From Mycobacterium sp. Z3061 (GTDB taxonomy: Bacteria; Actinomycetota; Actinomycetes; Mycobacteriales; Mycobacteriaceae), in the NCBI RefSeq assembly GCF_031583025.1, contig NZ_CP134062.1, positions 3,472,001 through 3,536,000 on the forward strand: DNA of 64,000 nucleotides. Reading direction: 5' to 3'. The translations under genes were made by a program, and so were the position numbers. Shown here in pieces: positions 17,465 to 28,240 of the stretch; the first letter of the stretch is position 1, and the number at the start of each line of letters is the position of its first letter. Below the pieces are notes generated by a model that saw nothing but the letters and a program-made list of their open reading frames with translations, made no database searches and had not been told where the DNA came from.

Positions 17465-18954
17465 GCACCGACATTCCCACGACGGTCAGCCCGGACACGG
17501 TCGAGTCCTGGTCGGATGAGGTCGACGTGCTGGTGATCGGCTTCGGCATCGCCGGCGGGTGCGCGGCGGTCAGCGCCGCCGCCGCGGGTGCCAAGGTGCT
17601 GGTTCTGGAACGCGCCGCGGCCGCCGGGGGCACCACCTCCATGGCCGGCGGGCACTTCTACCTGGGTGGCGGCACCGCCGTACAACAGGCGACCAATCAG
17701 GACGACTCGCCCGACGAGATGTATAAGTACCTGGTCGCGGTGTCCCGCGAGCCCGAACTCGACAAGATCCGCAGCTATTGCGACGACAGCGTCGAGCACT
17801 TCAATTGGCTTGAGGCACTTGGCTTTCAGTTCGAGCGCAGCTACTACCCCGGCAAGGTTGTGGTGCCACCGGGCACCGAGGGGCTCAGCTATACCGGCAA
17901 CGAGAAAGTGTGGCCGTACTGCGAGCAGGCGAAGCCGGCGCCGCGGGGGCACTCCGTGCCGGTGCCCGGCGAGTTGGGCGGTGCCGCAATGGTCATCGAC
18001 CTGCTCGTCAAGCGCGCCGACGAACTCGGCGTGCAGGTCCAGTACGAAACCGGGGTGACCAACCTCGTCGTCGACGGCGACGGCGCAGTCGTCGGCGCGA
18101 GCTGGAAACGGTTCTCCGAGACCGGATCCGTGCGAGCGAAGGCTGTTGTCATCGCCGCCGGCGGTTTCGCGATGAACCCCGAGATGGTCGCCGAGCACAC
18201 TCCGGCCCTGGGTCAGCCGCGGCGCACCAAACACCATGGTCTGGTTGCGCCCTACATCCTGGGCAACCCCCACGACGACGGACTCGGCATTCGGCTCGGT
18301 GTGTCGGCGGGCGGCGTCACCAAGAACATGGACGAGCTGTTCATCACGGCGGCGGCCTATCCGCCGGAGATCCTGCTGACGGGTCTCATCGTCAACAAGG
18401 AAGGCAAACGTTTCGTCGCCGAGGACTCCTATCACTCGCGCACCTCGGCGTTCGTGCTCGAGCAGCCCGAGCAGACCGCGTATCTCATTGTCGACGAGGC
18501 GCACATGAAGATGCCCGAGTTGCCGCTGATCAAGTTTCTGGACGGGTATGAGACAGTTGCCGAAATAGAGACCGCACTGGGCATCCCTATGGGCAACCTT
18601 GCGCAAACGCTGCAGCGCTACAACGAATTCGCCGCGAAGGGTGCGGACCCGGACTTCCACAAGCAGCCCGAATACCTTGCCCCGCAAGACAAAAGCCCCT
18701 GGGCGGTGTTCGATCTGTCGCTCGGGCGGGCGATGTACTCCGGATTCACCATGGGCGGCCTGACAGTCACCATCGACGGTGAGGTGCGGCGGGCTGACGG
18801 CAGTGTGATCCCCGGGCTCTATGCGGCCGGAGCCTGTGCCTCCAACATCGCTCAGGACGGCAAGGGTTATGCCAGTGGAACGCAGCTGGGGGAGGGGTCC
18901 TTCTTCGGGCGCCGCGCCGGAGCGCACGCGGCCCGTCGGGCGGCGGGCGCGTAG
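17461..18954 (+). CDS. FAD-dependent dehydrogenase/reductase (fumarate reductase / KstD fold, Rv1817 type)
   Basis: The product has 497 residues. The FAD-binding motif VLVIGFGIAGGCAAVSAA lies near residue 24 and GGTTSMAGGHFYLGGG near residue 57. The C-terminal FAD segment GLYAAGACASNIAQDGKGYA is near residue 450. The fold is that of flavocytochrome fumarate reductases and 3-ketosteroid delta-1-dehydrogenases, which remove or add a hydrogen pair next to a carbonyl. The start overlaps the upstream VOC stop by 4 bases. The substrate is unknown. In M. tuberculosis the counterpart is followed by PE_PGRS33, here replaced by a second VOC gene. Confidence 0.88.
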   Translation: MSTDIPTTVSPDTVESWSDEVDVLVIGFGIAGGCAAVSAAAAGAKVLVLERAAAAGGTTSMAGGHFYLGGGTAVQQATNQDDSPDEMYKYLVAVSREPELDKIRSYCDDSVEHFNWLEALGFQFERSYYPGKVVVPPGTEGLSYTGNEKVWPYCEQAKPAPRGHSVPVPGELGGAAMVIDLLVKRADELGVQVQYETGVTNLVVDGDGAVVGASWKRFSETGSVRAKAVVIAAGGFAMNPEMVAEHTPALGQPRRTKHHGLVAPYILGNPHDDGLGIRLGVSAGGVTKNMDELFITAAAYPPEILLTGLIVNKEGKRFVAEDSYHSRTSAFVLEQPEQTAYLIVDEAHMKMPELPLIKFLDGYETVAEIETALGIPMGNLAQTLQRYNEFAAKGADPDFHKQPEYLAPQDKSPWAVFDLSLGRAMYSGFTMGGLTVTIDGEVRRADGSVIPGLYAAGACASNIAQDGKGYASGTQLGEGSFFGRRAGAHAARRAAGA

Positions 18955-19010
18955 GCGCCGTCAGACCCGGTCGGGGTGCAGGCGGCCCGTCGGGCAGCAG
19001 GCCATCGTCG

Positions 19011-19016
19011 TAACGT
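19011..19016 (+). promoter_or_regulatory. -10 element for the second VOC gene
   Basis: TAACGT ends 7 bases before the GTG at 19024, consistent with a leaderless mRNA, and argues for that start over 18976. Confidence 0.4.
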
Positions 19017-19023
19017 TCAGCAC

Positions 19024-19461
19024 GTGGCCATCAAACTTGAAAACGTCGGCATCGCCGTTCGCGACCTCGAAGCGACGATCTCCTTTTTCACCGATCTCGG
19101 TCTCACGGTCGTGGGCCGTGACACGGTCAGTGGTGAGTGGACCGAGACCGCCGTCGGCCTCGATGGCAACCACGCCAACATCGCGATGCTCGAGACCCCG
19201 GACGGTCACGGCCGCCTTGAGCTCTTCGAGTACATCCACCCGGCAGCGATCGAGTCTGAACCCACCCTTCCCAACGAGATTGGTATGCACCGCGTCGCGT
19301 TCTCCGTCGACGACATCGACCAGGCTCTGGAGATTGCAGCGAGGCACGGATGCCATCCGCTGCGCGGCGTGGCGACCTATGAAGACACCTACAAGCTCAG
19401 TTACGTCCGCGGTCCCAGTGGCATCATCGTGATGCTCGCTCAAGAGTTGACGAAGCACTGA
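19024..19461 (+). CDS. VOC superfamily protein with incomplete metal site
   Basis: The product has 145 residues (IKLENVGIAVRDLEATISFF at the start, RLELFEYIHP, GMHRVAFSVDDID, GIIVMLAQEL). Two usual ligands are kept (Glu in LELFEY, His in GMHRVAF). The first His of the common DHVGIAV motif is Asn here, and the last Glu is replaced in IVMLA. It may therefore bind a ligand rather than catalyse a metal-dependent step. It is convergent with bacA, ending 17 bases away. Its place after the flavoprotein suggests a shared pathway. Confidence 0.82.
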   Translation: MAIKLENVGIAVRDLEATISFFTDLGLTVVGRDTVSGEWTETAVGLDGNHANIAMLETPDGHGRLELFEYIHPAAIESEPTLPNEIGMHRVAFSVDDIDQALEIAARHGCHPLRGVATYEDTYKLSYVRGPSGIIVMLAQELTKH

Positions 19462-19478
19462 GCTTTGTCAGACGCCGA

Positions 19479-21407
19479 CTAGGTGACTTCCGAGGGGGCC
19501 GCCTTGGTTTCGACCGGCCCCAGCCGCCACTGCGCTTCGCCGAGCAGTTCCAGGTGCCGCTTGTGGTGTTGCTCGACGGTGGGGCGGTGGCTCACGCTGA
19601 TCAGGATGGTGTCCGGCAGCTCGGTACGAACCAGCTTGTACAGCGCGAACTCCAGGCCCGGATCCAGCGCCGAGGTGGCCTCGTCGAGGAAGACGGCCTT
19701 GGGTTTGGTGAGCAGAATCCGGGCGAACGCAACCCGCTGCTGCTCACCGGGCGAGAGCACCTTGGCCCAGTCCTGATCCTCATCGAGACGCGCGATCAGC
19801 GGAGCCAGAGCGACCTTGGTCAACACGTCGTGCAGTTCCGCCTCGGAGACATCCTCGGTCGACAGCGGGTAGCACACCACCGAACGCAGATCACCCAGCG
19901 GCACATAGGGCAACTGGGACAGGAACATCGTCTCGTTGTCGCCGCCGGGGCGGTGCAGGGTGCCGGTGGCGAACGGCCACAACTCGGCGAGGCTGCGCAG
20001 CAGGGTGGTCTTGCCCGATCCGGAGCGGCCGGTGATCACCAGCGAGTCGCCGGTCTCCAGACGCACATCCAACGGGTCGATCAACCGGTCGCCGTCGGGC
20101 TTGCGCACCTCGACGTTGTCGATCTGCACCGAACCGTCGGTGCTCGGCAGGGCCAACACCGACGGCAGTGCCCGCCCTTGCTCGTTGGCTTCGACCAGGC
20201 CGTGCAGCCGGATGATGGCCGCCCGGTACGACGCGAACGAGTCGTAAGCGTTACGGAAGAAGGACAACGAGTCCGAGATATTGCCGAATGATGACGCCGT
20301 CTGACTGACGTCACCGAAATCGATTGTGCCGGCGAACAATCGAGGGGCCTGAATCAACCACGGCAACGGCACGATCGCCTGACTCACCGCCAGGTTCCAG
20401 CCATAGAAGCCGACACTGCGGTTGACGTACTTGAGGTAGTTGTCGATGACGGGGGTGAATCGCTTACGCAACTGGGTGCGTTCGGCCCGCTCACCGCGGT
20501 AGAAGCCGACCGCCTCGGCGGCGTCGCGCACCCGCACCAACGCGTATCGGAAAGCGGCATTGAGCTTTTCGTTGCGGAAGCTCAGCCAGATCAGCGGACG
20601 ACCGATGATGAACGAGATGATGGTGGCGATGAGCACGTAGACGATCACCGTCCAGAACATCACCCGGGGGAAGGAGATCCCGAAGATGGTGAGCGTGCCG
20701 GACAGGTTCCACAGGATTTCGGTGAACGAGACGACTGAAATCACCGATTGCACCGCGCCGAACAGCAGAATACTTCCCGTTCCGGTCCCCGGCTGATTTG
20801 GCCCGTTGCCTGTTCCCGCGGTGAAGATGTCGATGTCCTGCTGGATGCGTTGGTCCGGGTTGTCGATCGTTTCGTCGATGAACAGGTCCCGGTAGTAGGC
20901 GCGGCCGGCGAGCCAGTCCCCGGTGAGGTGGTCGGTCAGCCAGACGCGCCAGGCGACGACGAACCGCTGGGTCAGGTAGATATCGGCCATCACCCGGGCC
21001 ACGTGGATCACGGCCATGATGCTGAAAATCCCGATCGACATCCAAAAGCCATGCACACCAGAGTTTTTGACGACATCGTTGTCGCCGGCGGCACCCTGGA
21101 AGGCCTTCTGGAGGGCGGTGTACATGTCGTTGCCCTGGTAGCTGAACAACACATTCAGCCGTACCGCCAGCACCACCGAAAGCAGCAGCACACCGAACAT
21201 CAGCCAGACCCGGACACTGTGGCGACCGGTGAAATATCCGCCGGTGATCCGCCAGAACTGCCGGCCCCACGGCGTGATGAACCGGAACAGCACGAGCGCG
21301 AACAAGAGGGCGACCGCACTGATCGACCATGCGATGGCGGTCCACCGCAACGAATCAATGAGTGCGTGTGACCAGTCGATCGACGGCGTAAACGGCTTCG
21401 GACCCAC
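19479..21407 (-). CDS. bacA: ABC transporter BacA (SbmA/BacA-like membrane domain fused to ATPase; cobalamin and peptide importer)
   Basis: The product has 642 residues. The N-terminal membrane domain, about six helices between residues 20 and 340, is SbmA/BacA-like. The C-terminal nucleotide-binding domain has Walker [12 protein letters not shown] near residue 455, signature [14 protein letters not shown] and Walker [14 protein letters not shown]. The M. tuberculosis counterpart Rv1819c takes up vitamin B12, bleomycin and antimicrobial peptides through a large aqueous cavity and is needed for chronic infection in mice. A GTG at 21407 follows GAGGAGA. The ilvG gene is divergent, 93 bases away. 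Confidence 0.95.
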   Translation of the reverse strand: MGPKPFTPSIDWSHALIDSLRWTAIAWSISAVALLFALVLFRFITPWGRQFWRITGGYFTGRHSVRVWLMFGVLLLSVVLAVRLNVLFSYQGNDMYTALQKAFQGAAGDNDVVKNSGVHGFWMSIGIFSIMAVIHVARVMADIYLTQRFVVAWRVWLTDHLTGDWLAGRAYYRDLFIDETIDNPDQRIQQDIDIFTAGTGNGPNQPGTGTGSILLFGAVQSVISVVSFTEILWNLSGTLTIFGISFPRVMFWTVIVYVLIATIISFIIGRPLIWLSFRNEKLNAAFRYALVRVRDAAEAVGFYRGERAERTQLRKRFTPVIDNYLKYVNRSVGFYGWNLAVSQAIVPLPWLIQAPRLFAGTIDFGDVSQTASSFGNISDSLSFFRNAYDSFASYRAAIIRLHGLVEANEQGRALPSVLALPSTDGSVQIDNVEVRKPDGDRLIDPLDVRLETGDSLVITGRSGSGKTTLLRSLAELWPFATGTLHRPGGDNETMFLSQLPYVPLGDLRSVVCYPLSTEDVSEAELHDVLTKVALAPLIARLDEDQDWAKVLSPGEQQRVAFARILLTKPKAVFLDEATSALDPGLEFALYKLVRTELPDTILISVSHRPTVEQHHKRHLELLGEAQWRLGPVETKAAPSEVT

Positions 21408-21488
21408 GGCCTTGTCTCCTCACGGTCGAGGTGTTCTGCGCGGCTGAGCAACAGAAATCCTCCGGCGAAGGTACCCGAAGCGGATGGA

Positions 21489-21494
21489 TAGGCT
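21489..21494 (+). promoter_or_regulatory. -10 element of ilvG (leaderless)
   Basis: TAGGCT ends 7 bases before the ATG at 21501, placing the expected first transcribed base on the start codon. No ribosome site precedes the gene. Confidence 0.5.
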
Positions 21495-21500
21495 GCGAAT

Positions 21501-23144
21501 ATGACCACCGAAGCCGCCCCAGCCCAAACCGTGCACGCCGGACGACTCATCGCCCGCCGGCTCAGGGCGAGCGGCATCGACACGCTTTTCACGCTCTCCG
21601 GCGGACATCTGTTCTCGATCTACGACGGCTGCCGCGACGAGGGTGTCCGCCTGATCGACACCCGCCACGAGCAGACGGCAACATTTGCCGCCGAGGGCTG
21701 GTCCAAGGTGACCCGGGTCCCCGGGGTGGCCGCCCTGACCGCCGGCCCGGGCATCACCAACGGCATGAGCGCCATGGCTGCCGCGCAGCAGAACCAGTCG
21801 CCGCTGGTGGTGCTCGGCGGCCGGGCACCGGCAGGTCGCTGGGGGATGGGTTCGTTGCAGGAGATCGACCACGTGCCGTTCGTGGCGCCGCTGTCCCGCT
21901 TCGCCGCCACCGCACAGTCGGCGCAGGACGCCGGCTCGCTCCTCGATGAGGCGCTGCGGGCGTCGGTCGGGGCCCCATCGGGCGTCGGATTCGTCGATTT
22001 CCCGATGGATCACGTGTTTTCCGTGTCCGAGGACGACGGCCGCCCCGGCGCGCTGAGCGACCTGCCCGAGCCGCCCGCTGTCGACGCCGACGCTCTGGAT
22101 CGGGCCGTCGACCTGCTGTCCAAAGCCGAGCGTCCGGTGATCATGGCCGGTACCAACGTGTGGTGGGGGCACGGGGAAACCGCGCTGCTGAGGCTCGCCG
22201 AACAGCTGCGCATCCCGGTGCTGATGAACGGGATGGCCCGCGGTGTGGTGCCCGCCGACCATCCGCTGGCGTTCTCGCGGGCGCGTTCGAGGGCCCTCGG
22301 CGGAGCCGATGTCGCGCTGATCGTCGGGGTGCCGATGGATTTCCGGCTCGGCTTCGGCGGGGTCTTCGGGGCGGACACCCAGCTCGTCGTGGTCGACCGC
22401 GCCCGACCCGGGCGCGCCCATCCGCGTCCGGTCGCGGCCGAGCTGTACGGCGACCTCACCGCGATCTTGTCCGCACTGGCCGGATCGGGCACGCCTGGGC
22501 ACCAGGAGTGGATCGACGGACTGCGCACCGCCGAGACCGCCGCGCGGGACCTGGAGCGGGCCGAACTGGCCGAGGACCGCATCCCGCTGCACCCGATGCG
22601 GGTATACGCCGAACTGGCTCCGCTGCTGGACCGCGACGCCATCGTCGTGATCGACGCCGGCGACTTCGGGTCCTACGCCGGCCGGGTGATCGACAGCTAC
22701 CAACCCGGCTGCTGGTTGGACAGCGGTCCCTTCGGGTGCCTGGGTTCGGGCCCCGGTTACGCGCTGGCGGCCAAGCTGGCTCACCCCGAACGTCAGGTGG
22801 TCCTGTTGCAGGGCGACGGCGCGTTCGGGTTCAGCGGCATGGAGTGGGACACCCTGGTCCGGCACGGCGTGCCGGTGGTGTCGGTGGTGGGCAACAACGG
22901 CATCTGGGGGCTGGAGAAGCACCCGATGGAGGCGTTGTACGGCTATTCGGTGGTGGCCGAGCTGCGCCCGGGAACCCGCTACGACGAGGTGGCGCGCGTG
23001 CTGGGCGGCCACGGCGAGCTGGTGGCGGCGCCCGCGGAGCTGCGCCCGGCCCTGGAACGCGCTTTCGCCAGCGGGCTGCCCGCCGTGGTCAACGTGCTCA
23101 CCGACCCGAGCGTCGCCTACCCGCGCCGATCCAACCTGGCCTGA
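21501..23144 (+). CDS. ilvG: Acetolactate synthase-like thiamine diphosphate enzyme IlvG
   Basis: The product has 547 residues in the usual three-domain ThDP order. The catalytic Glu is in [14 protein letters not shown] near residue 55, a central domain holds [13 protein letters not shown] near residue 215, and the ThDP/Mg motif [12 protein letters not shown] continues to VVGNN near residues 440-470. The family condenses pyruvate or decarboxylates 2-oxo acids or oxalyl-CoA. M. tuberculosis IlvG is annotated as a large acetolactate synthase subunit, but ilvB1 is the main isoform, so the real substrate is open. The stop lies 23 bases before secA2. Confidence 0.9.
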   Translation: MTTEAAPAQTVHAGRLIARRLRASGIDTLFTLSGGHLFSIYDGCRDEGVRLIDTRHEQTATFAAEGWSKVTRVPGVAALTAGPGITNGMSAMAAAQQNQSPLVVLGGRAPAGRWGMGSLQEIDHVPFVAPLSRFAATAQSAQDAGSLLDEALRASVGAPSGVGFVDFPMDHVFSVSEDDGRPGALSDLPEPPAVDADALDRAVDLLSKAERPVIMAGTNVWWGHGETALLRLAEQLRIPVLMNGMARGVVPADHPLAFSRARSRALGGADVALIVGVPMDFRLGFGGVFGADTQLVVVDRARPGRAHPRPVAAELYGDLTAILSALAGSGTPGHQEWIDGLRTAETAARDLERAELAEDRIPLHPMRVYAELAPLLDRDAIVVIDAGDFGSYAGRVIDSYQPGCWLDSGPFGCLGSGPGYALAAKLAHPERQVVLLQGDGAFGFSGMEWDTLVRHGVPVVSVVGNNGIWGLEKHPMEALYGYSVVAELRPGTRYDEVARVLGGHGELVAAPAELRPALERAFASGLPAVVNVLTDPSVAYPRRSNLA

Positions 23145-23167
23145 TGCCAACCGCGTACCGTGGGGCT

Positions 23168-25504
23168 GTGCCGAAGACCACCCGCTCCCAGCCCGGACGG
23201 CTGAGCAGCCGCTTCTGGCGCCTGCTCGGCGCCACGACGGAAAAGAACCGCAGCCGCTCGATGGCCGTGGTGACCGATTCCGAAGAGTACGAGAAGGAAG
23301 CCGCCGACCTCACCGACGAGAAGCTGCGTAAGGCCGCCGGGCTGCTCAACCTGGACGATCTGGCGGACTCCGCCGACATCCCGCAGTTCCTGGCGATCGC
23401 CCGGGAAGCGGGCGAGCGTGCAACCGGCCTGCGTCCGTTCGACGTGCAGTTGCTCGGGGCGCTGCGGATGCTGGCCGGCGACGTGATCGAAATGGCCACC
23501 GGCGAAGGCAAGACGCTGGCCGGGGCTATCGCCGCGGCCGGCTACGCCCTGGCGGGGCGGCACGTGCATGTGGTGACCATCAACGACTATCTGGCCCGCC
23601 GGGACGCGGAGTGGATGGGGCCGCTGATCGAGGCGATGGGGCTGACGGTCGGCTGGATCACCGCCGAGTCGACCAGCGCGGAACGCAGAACGGCCTACGG
23701 CTGCGACGTCACCTACGCGTCGGTCAACGAGATCGGCTTCGACGTGCTGCGCGACCAGCTGGTCACCGACGTCGACGACCTGGTATCGCCCAACCCCGAC
23801 GTCGCGCTGATCGACGAGGCCGACTCGGTGCTGGTGGACGAGGCACTGGTGCCGCTGGTACTCGCCGGCACCACCCACCGCGAGACACCGCGGCTCGAGA
23901 TCATCAAGCTGGTCGGCCAGCTCGTCCACCACAAGAACGCCGACGACTACTTCGCCACCGACGCCGACAGCCGCAACGTGCACCTGACCGAGATGGGCGC
24001 CCGCAAGCTCGAGAAGGCGCTCGGCGGCATCGACCTGTACTCCGAGGAACACGTCGGCACCACGCTCACCGAGATCAACGTCGCTCTGCACGCCCATGTG
24101 CTGCTGCAGCGCGACGTCCACTACATCGTGCGCGACGACGCGGTGCACCTCATCAATTCGTCCCGCGGTCGCATCGCCCAGCTGCAGCGCTGGCCGGACG
24201 GCCTGCAGGCGGCCGTCGAGGCCAAGGAAGGGATCGAGACCACCGAGACCGGCGAGGTCCTCGACACCATCACCGTGCAGGCGCTGATCAACCGCTACAC
24301 CACCGTCTGTGGCATGACCGGCACCGCGCTGGCCGCCGGCGAGCAGCTGCGCCAGTTCTACAAGCTCGGAGTGTCGCCGATACCGCCCAACACCCCGAAC
24401 ATCCGCGAGGACGAGTCCGACCGCGTCTACATCACCGCCGCCGCCAAGAACGACGCGATCGTCGAGCACATCGCGGAAGTACACGAGACCGGGCAGCCCG
24501 TCCTGGTCGGAACCCGCGACGTCGCCGAATCCGAGGACCTGTACGAGCGGCTGACCCGGCGCAATGTCCCCGCGGTGCTGCTCAACGCCAAGAACGACGC
24601 CGAGGAAGCCCAGGTGATCGCCGAGGCCGGCACCTACGGCTCGGTCACGGTGTCCACCCAGATGGCCGGACGCGGCACCGACATCCGCCTGGGCGGCTCC
24701 GACGAGTCCGACCACGACCGCGTGGCCGAGCTGGGCGGGCTGCATGTGGTCGGCACCGGCCGCCACCACACCGAACGTCTGGACAATCAGCTGCGCGGCC
24801 GAGCCGGGCGTCAGGGCGACCCGGGGTCGTCGGTGTTCTTCTCGAGCTGGGAAGACGACGTGGTGGCGGCCAATCTCGACAGCAACAAGCTGCCCACCGA
24901 AACCGACGAGGACGGCCGCATTCTCAGCCCGAAGACCAACACTCTGCTCGACCATGCACAGCGGGTCGCCGAGGGCCGGCTGCTCGATGTGCACGCGAAT
25001 ACCTGGCGCTACAACCAGCTCATCGCCCAGCAGCGCGCCATCATCGTCGATCGGCGAAACACCTTGCTGCGCACGCCGACTGCGCGCGAGGAGCTGGAAG
25101 AGCTGGCGCCCAAGCGGTATAAGGAACTGCGCGAGGAGATCTCCGAGGAACGCCTGGAGAAGATCTGCCGGCTGATCATGCTGTATCACCTCGACCGCGG
25201 CTGGGCCGATCACCTGGCCTACCTGGCCGACATCCGGGAGAGCATCCACCTGCGCGCGCTCGGGCGCCAGAACCCGCTCGACGAGTTCCACCGGATGGCG
25301 GTGGACGCGTTCGCGTCGCTGGCCGCCGACGCCATCGAGGCGGCGCAGCAGACTTTCGAGACGGCGAACATCCTCGAGGACGAGCCGGGTCTGGACCTGT
25401 CCAAGCTGGCCCGCCCGACGTCGACGTGGACCTACATGGTCAATGACAACCCGTTGTCCGACGACACGCTGTCCACCCTGAGCCTGCCGGGGGTCTTCCG
25501 CTAG
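23168..25504 (+). CDS. secA2: Accessory protein translocase ATPase SecA2
   Basis: The product has 778 residues. It has a DEAD-motor SecA layout: Walker [12 protein letters not shown] near residue 107, Walker [14 protein letters not shown] near residue 215, and [14 protein letters not shown] plus [12 protein letters not shown] in the second motor lobe near residues 495-560. It lacks the C-terminal zinc-binding tail of SecA1, as SecA2 proteins do. SecA2 drives export of a small set of proteins important for intracellular growth. I chose GTG 23168 ([14 protein letters not shown]), the form of about 778 residues known in mycobacteria; ATG 23144 is the alternative. The long open frame upstream is a shadow of ilvG. 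Confidence 0.96.
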   Translation: MPKTTRSQPGRLSSRFWRLLGATTEKNRSRSMAVVTDSEEYEKEAADLTDEKLRKAAGLLNLDDLADSADIPQFLAIAREAGERATGLRPFDVQLLGALRMLAGDVIEMATGEGKTLAGAIAAAGYALAGRHVHVVTINDYLARRDAEWMGPLIEAMGLTVGWITAESTSAERRTAYGCDVTYASVNEIGFDVLRDQLVTDVDDLVSPNPDVALIDEADSVLVDEALVPLVLAGTTHRETPRLEIIKLVGQLVHHKNADDYFATDADSRNVHLTEMGARKLEKALGGIDLYSEEHVGTTLTEINVALHAHVLLQRDVHYIVRDDAVHLINSSRGRIAQLQRWPDGLQAAVEAKEGIETTETGEVLDTITVQALINRYTTVCGMTGTALAAGEQLRQFYKLGVSPIPPNTPNIREDESDRVYITAAAKNDAIVEHIAEVHETGQPVLVGTRDVAESEDLYERLTRRNVPAVLLNAKNDAEEAQVIAEAGTYGSVTVSTQMAGRGTDIRLGGSDESDHDRVAELGGLHVVGTGRHHTERLDNQLRGRAGRQGDPGSSVFFSSWEDDVVAANLDSNKLPTETDEDGRILSPKTNTLLDHAQRVAEGRLLDVHANTWRYNQLIAQQRAIIVDRRNTLLRTPTAREELEELAPKRYKELREEISEERLEKICRLIMLYHLDRGWADHLAYLADIRESIHLRALGRQNPLDEFHRMAVDAFASLAADAIEAAQQTFETANILEDEPGLDLSKLARPTSTWTYMVNDNPLSDDTLSTLSLPGVFR

Positions 25505-25540
25505 GTCCCGTCCGCCGTGCGGACCACATCGTCACCGGGC

Positions 25541-25546
25541 TAATGT
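25541..25546 (+). promoter_or_regulatory. -10 element that favours the pgsA2 start at 25555
   Basis: TAATGT ends 8 bases before the ATG at 25555, predicting a leaderless mRNA. The ATG at 25543 would lie inside this -10. Confidence 0.4.
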
Positions 25547-25554
25547 CACGGCAC

Positions 25555-26145
25555 ATGGAGCCAGTGCTCGCGCAGAACCGGGTCCTGACGGTGCCCAATG
25601 TGCTGAGCGTCGTCCGCCTCGGCCTGATCCCGGTCTTCGTCTACCTGATGCTCGTCACTCACACCCTCGGCTGGGCGGTGGCGATCCTGATGTTCAGCGG
25701 GTTCTCCGACTGGGCGGACGGCAAGATCGCCCGCCTGCTCAATCAGCAGTCGCGGCTGGGCATGCTGCTGGATCCGGCCGTCGACCGGCTCTACATGGTG
25801 ACCGTGCCGATCGTCTTCGCGATCAGCGGCATCGCCCCGTGGTGGTTCGTGCTGGCGTTGCTGGCCCGCGACGCGGCGCTGGCCGGCACCCTGCCGCTGC
25901 TGTGGAGCCGCGGGCTGTCGGCGCTGCCGGTCTCCTATGTGGGCAAGGCCGCGACGTTCGCGCTGATGTCCGGTTTCCCGCTGGTGCTGCTGGGGCAGTG
26001 GGACGCGCTGTGGAGCCGCGTCGTGCTGGCCTGTGGCTGGGCGTTTCTGATCTGGGGGCTGTACATGTACCTGTGGGCGTTCGTGCTCTACATCGTGCAG
26101 ATGGTCCTGGTGATGCGCCGGATGCCGAAGGTCAGCCGTGGCTGA
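25555..26145 (+). CDS. pgsA2: CDP-alcohol phosphatidyltransferase PgsA2
   Basis: The product has 196 residues with about five membrane helices and the full CDP-alcohol phosphotransferase motif DWADGKIAR, then G and two Asp in [10 protein letters not shown] (residues about 46-73). The family swaps CMP of CDP-diacylglycerol for an alcohol phosphate in membrane lipid synthesis. The exact alcohol for PgsA2 is not certain, since cardiolipin or phosphatidylglycerol-type roles have both been proposed. ATG 25543 would add four residues, but 25555 fits the -10. The 3' end overlaps the next gene by 8 bases. Confidence 0.92.
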   Translation: MEPVLAQNRVLTVPNVLSVVRLGLIPVFVYLMLVTHTLGWAVAILMFSGFSDWADGKIARLLNQQSRLGMLLDPAVDRLYMVTVPIVFAISGIAPWWFVLALLARDAALAGTLPLLWSRGLSALPVSYVGKAATFALMSGFPLVLLGQWDALWSRVVLACGWAFLIWGLYMYLWAFVLYIVQMVLVMRRMPKVSRG

Positions 26146-27064
26146 GCCCGACCGGCTGCTGGGAGGCTACGACCCCAACGCCGGCTTCAGCACCCACGAT
26201 GCGGCCCGCCCCAAACGGATCCCGGTGCCGTCACTGTTGCGCGCGCTGCTGTCCGAACATCTCGACCCCGGCTACGCGGCGGCGGCCGCCGAACGCCAGC
26301 GCCGCGCGGAACCCGAGAGCAGGCGCGAGCGCGCGTTCGGGTGGCTGTGGCAGGCGCTGGCCGCGACACTGGTGGCGGCCGTGTTCGCGGCCGCCGTCGC
26401 CCAGGCCCGCTCGGTCGCTCCCGGGGTTCGCTCCGCGCAGCAGCTGCTGGCCTCCAATGTGCGCCTGACGCAAGCCACGGCAACCCGGCTGGCCCAGCAG
26501 CGCAGCGCGCTGGCGGCCAAGCTCGATCAGGTGCAGCGCCTCGCTCTGGCGGACGACGCCGAAGGCCAACGGCTGTTGAACGGTTTGGACGCGCTCAGCC
26601 TGGCGGCGGCCAGCACGCCGGTGACCGGGCCCGGCCTGACGGTGACCGTGACCGACCCCGGCGCCGGCCCGAACCTGTCCGACGCGTCCAAGCAACGGGT
26701 CAGCGGCAGTCAGCAGATCATCCTCGACCGCGACCTGCAACTCGTCGTGAATTCGTTGTGGGCCAGTGGCGCGGAAGCCATTTCGGTCGACGGTGCCAGA
26801 ATCGGGCCCAACGTGACCATCCGGCAGGCCGGGGGCGCGATCCTGGTCGACAACAACCCGACCACCAGTCCGTACACCATCCTGGCGGTCGGCCCGTCGA
26901 AGGCGATGCGGGACACCTTCGATCGCAGTCCCGGATTGCGTCGGCTTAGGCTGCTGGAGGCCTCCTACGGGGTAGGCGTCAGTGTGAACCTCGGCGACAG
27001 CCTGGCTCTGCCGGCCGGAGCGATCCGGGACATCAAGTTCGCCAGAGAGATTGGGCCCAAGTGA
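26138..27064 (+). CDS. DUF881 membrane-anchored protein (Rv1823 type)
   Basis: The product has 308 residues: a cytoplasmic N-terminus, one membrane helix (about residues 68-92, [22 protein letters not shown]), a short coiled-coil region (about 100-140) and a DUF881 domain ([34 protein letters not shown]). DUF881 proteins sit outside the membrane and are linked by context to division or cell-wall genes in actinobacteria. Function is unproven. The GTG overlaps pgsA2, and the stop overlaps the DUF1290 gene by 4 bases: one operon. Confidence 0.88.
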   Translation: MAEPDRLLGGYDPNAGFSTHDAARPKRIPVPSLLRALLSEHLDPGYAAAAAERQRRAEPESRRERAFGWLWQALAATLVAAVFAAAVAQARSVAPGVRSAQQLLASNVRLTQATATRLAQQRSALAAKLDQVQRLALADDAEGQRLLNGLDALSLAAASTPVTGPGLTVTVTDPGAGPNLSDASKQRVSGSQQIILDRDLQLVVNSLWASGAEAISVDGARIGPNVTIRQAGGAILVDNNPTTSPYTILAVGPSKAMRDTFDRSPGLRRLRLLEASYGVGVSVNLGDSLALPAGAIRDIKFAREIGPK

Positions 27065-27393
27065 TCGGTATCGCCGCGCTCGTCATCGGCATCGTGCTGG
27101 GGCTGGTGTTTCATCCCAGCGTTCCCGAGGTCATCCAGCCGTATCTGCCGATCGCGGTGGTCGCCGCGCTCGACGCGGTGTTCGGCGGGTTGCGCGCCTA
27201 CCTGGAGCGGATCTTCGACCCCAAAGTTTTCGTTGTCTCGTTCGTTTTTAACGTCCTGGTCGCGGCACTGATCGTCTACGTCGGCGACCAACTGGGCGTC
27301 GGCACCCAGCTGTCGACGGCGATCATCGTGGTGCTGGGAATCCGGATCTTCGGCAACGCGGCCGCGCTGCGCCGCCGGCTGTTCGGAGCGTGA
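27061..27393 (+). CDS. Small basic membrane protein, DUF1290 (Rv1824 type)
   Basis: The product has 110 residues with three likely membrane helices ([49 protein letters not shown]) and a basic C-terminus. DUF1290 proteins, called sbp in Bacillus, are nearly always found between two DUF881 genes, as here, which points to a joint membrane complex. The role is unknown. Start and stop are tightly packed (4-base overlap upstream, 4-base gap downstream). Confidence 0.88.
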   Translation: MIGIAALVIGIVLGLVFHPSVPEVIQPYLPIAVVAALDAVFGGLRAYLERIFDPKVFVVSFVFNVLVAALIVYVGDQLGVGTQLSTAIIVVLGIRIFGNAAALRRRLFGA

Positions 27394-27397
27394 CGAG

Positions 27398-28213
27398 ATG
27401 TCCGACGGCGAGCCGAACCCCCACGAGAAGGACGAAAAGCCCGTCCAGCACGGGCGGCACGAGCTGCCGGCAAAGCGTTCGAACGGCGGCCGGACCGGTC
27501 TGCGGGCGGCACTGACCGGCGGCAGGTCCCGACTGGTGTTCGGCAGCCTGGCGGTGTTGCTGTGCCTGGTCCTGGGCATAGCGATCGTTACCCAGGTGCG
27601 GCAGAACGAATCCGGCGATTCCCTGGAGACGGCCCGTCCCGCCGACCTGTTGGTCCTGCTGGACTCGTTGCGGCAGCGCGAGGCGACGCTGAGCACAGAG
27701 GTGGCAGATCTGCAGAACACCCTGAACGCGTTGCAGGCCTCGGGCAACACCGACCAGGCCGCGATCGAGAGCGCGCAAGCGAGATTGGCCGCGTTGTCCA
27801 TCCTGGCCGGCGCGGTGGGGGCGACCGGTCCGGGTGTCACCGTGAAGATCGATGATCCCGGGCCCGGCGTCGCACCCGAAGTGATGCTCGACGTCATCAA
27901 CGAGCTGCGCGCGGCGGGCGCGGAGGCGGTCGAGATCAACGACACCCGACAGTCCGTGCGGGTCGGTGTCGACACCTGGGTCACCGGCTCGGCGGGTGCC
28001 CTCACCATCGACAGCAAGCCGTTCTCGCCGCCGTATTCGATTCTGGCGATTGGTGATCCGCCCACACTGGCCGCGGCCATGAACATCCCGGGCGGGGCCG
28101 AGGACAGCGTCAAGCGGGTGGGCGGCCGGATGTCGGTGCAGCAGGCCGACCGCATCGAGGTGACCACCTTGCGACAACCAAAACCGCACCAATACGCTCA
28201 GCCCGGCAAGTGA
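27398..28213 (+). CDS. DUF881 membrane-anchored protein (Rv1825 type)
   Basis: The product has 271 residues: a basic, hydrophilic N-terminus, one membrane helix (about residues 46-66, LVFGSLAVLLCLVLGIAIVT), a coiled-coil stretch (about 80-130) and a DUF881 domain (ATGPGVTVKIDDPGPG, NELRAAGAEAVEINDTRQ). It is a paralogue of the protein at 26138, and the two flank DUF1290. The gcvH gene follows after 27 bases, so read-through from this operon into gcvH is likely. Confidence 0.88.
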   Translation: MSDGEPNPHEKDEKPVQHGRHELPAKRSNGGRTGLRAALTGGRSRLVFGSLAVLLCLVLGIAIVTQVRQNESGDSLETARPADLLVLLDSLRQREATLSTEVADLQNTLNALQASGNTDQAAIESAQARLAALSILAGAVGATGPGVTVKIDDPGPGVAPEVMLDVINELRAAGAEAVEINDTRQSVRVGVDTWVTGSAGALTIDSKPFSPPYSILAIGDPPTLAAAMNIPGGAEDSVKRVGGRMSVQQADRIEVTTLRQPKPHQYAQPGK

Positions 28214-28240
28214 ACCAACACCGACCAGAACAGGATCACC

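Noticed and set aside
22160..23167. Upstream extension of secA2 to about 1114 residues
   Set aside because: It overlaps ilvG in another frame, and the conserved SecA2 N-terminus begins at 23168.
23117..25291. A 724-residue minus-strand frame over secA2
   Set aside because: It is the antisense shadow of a conserved gene with no recognisable domain.
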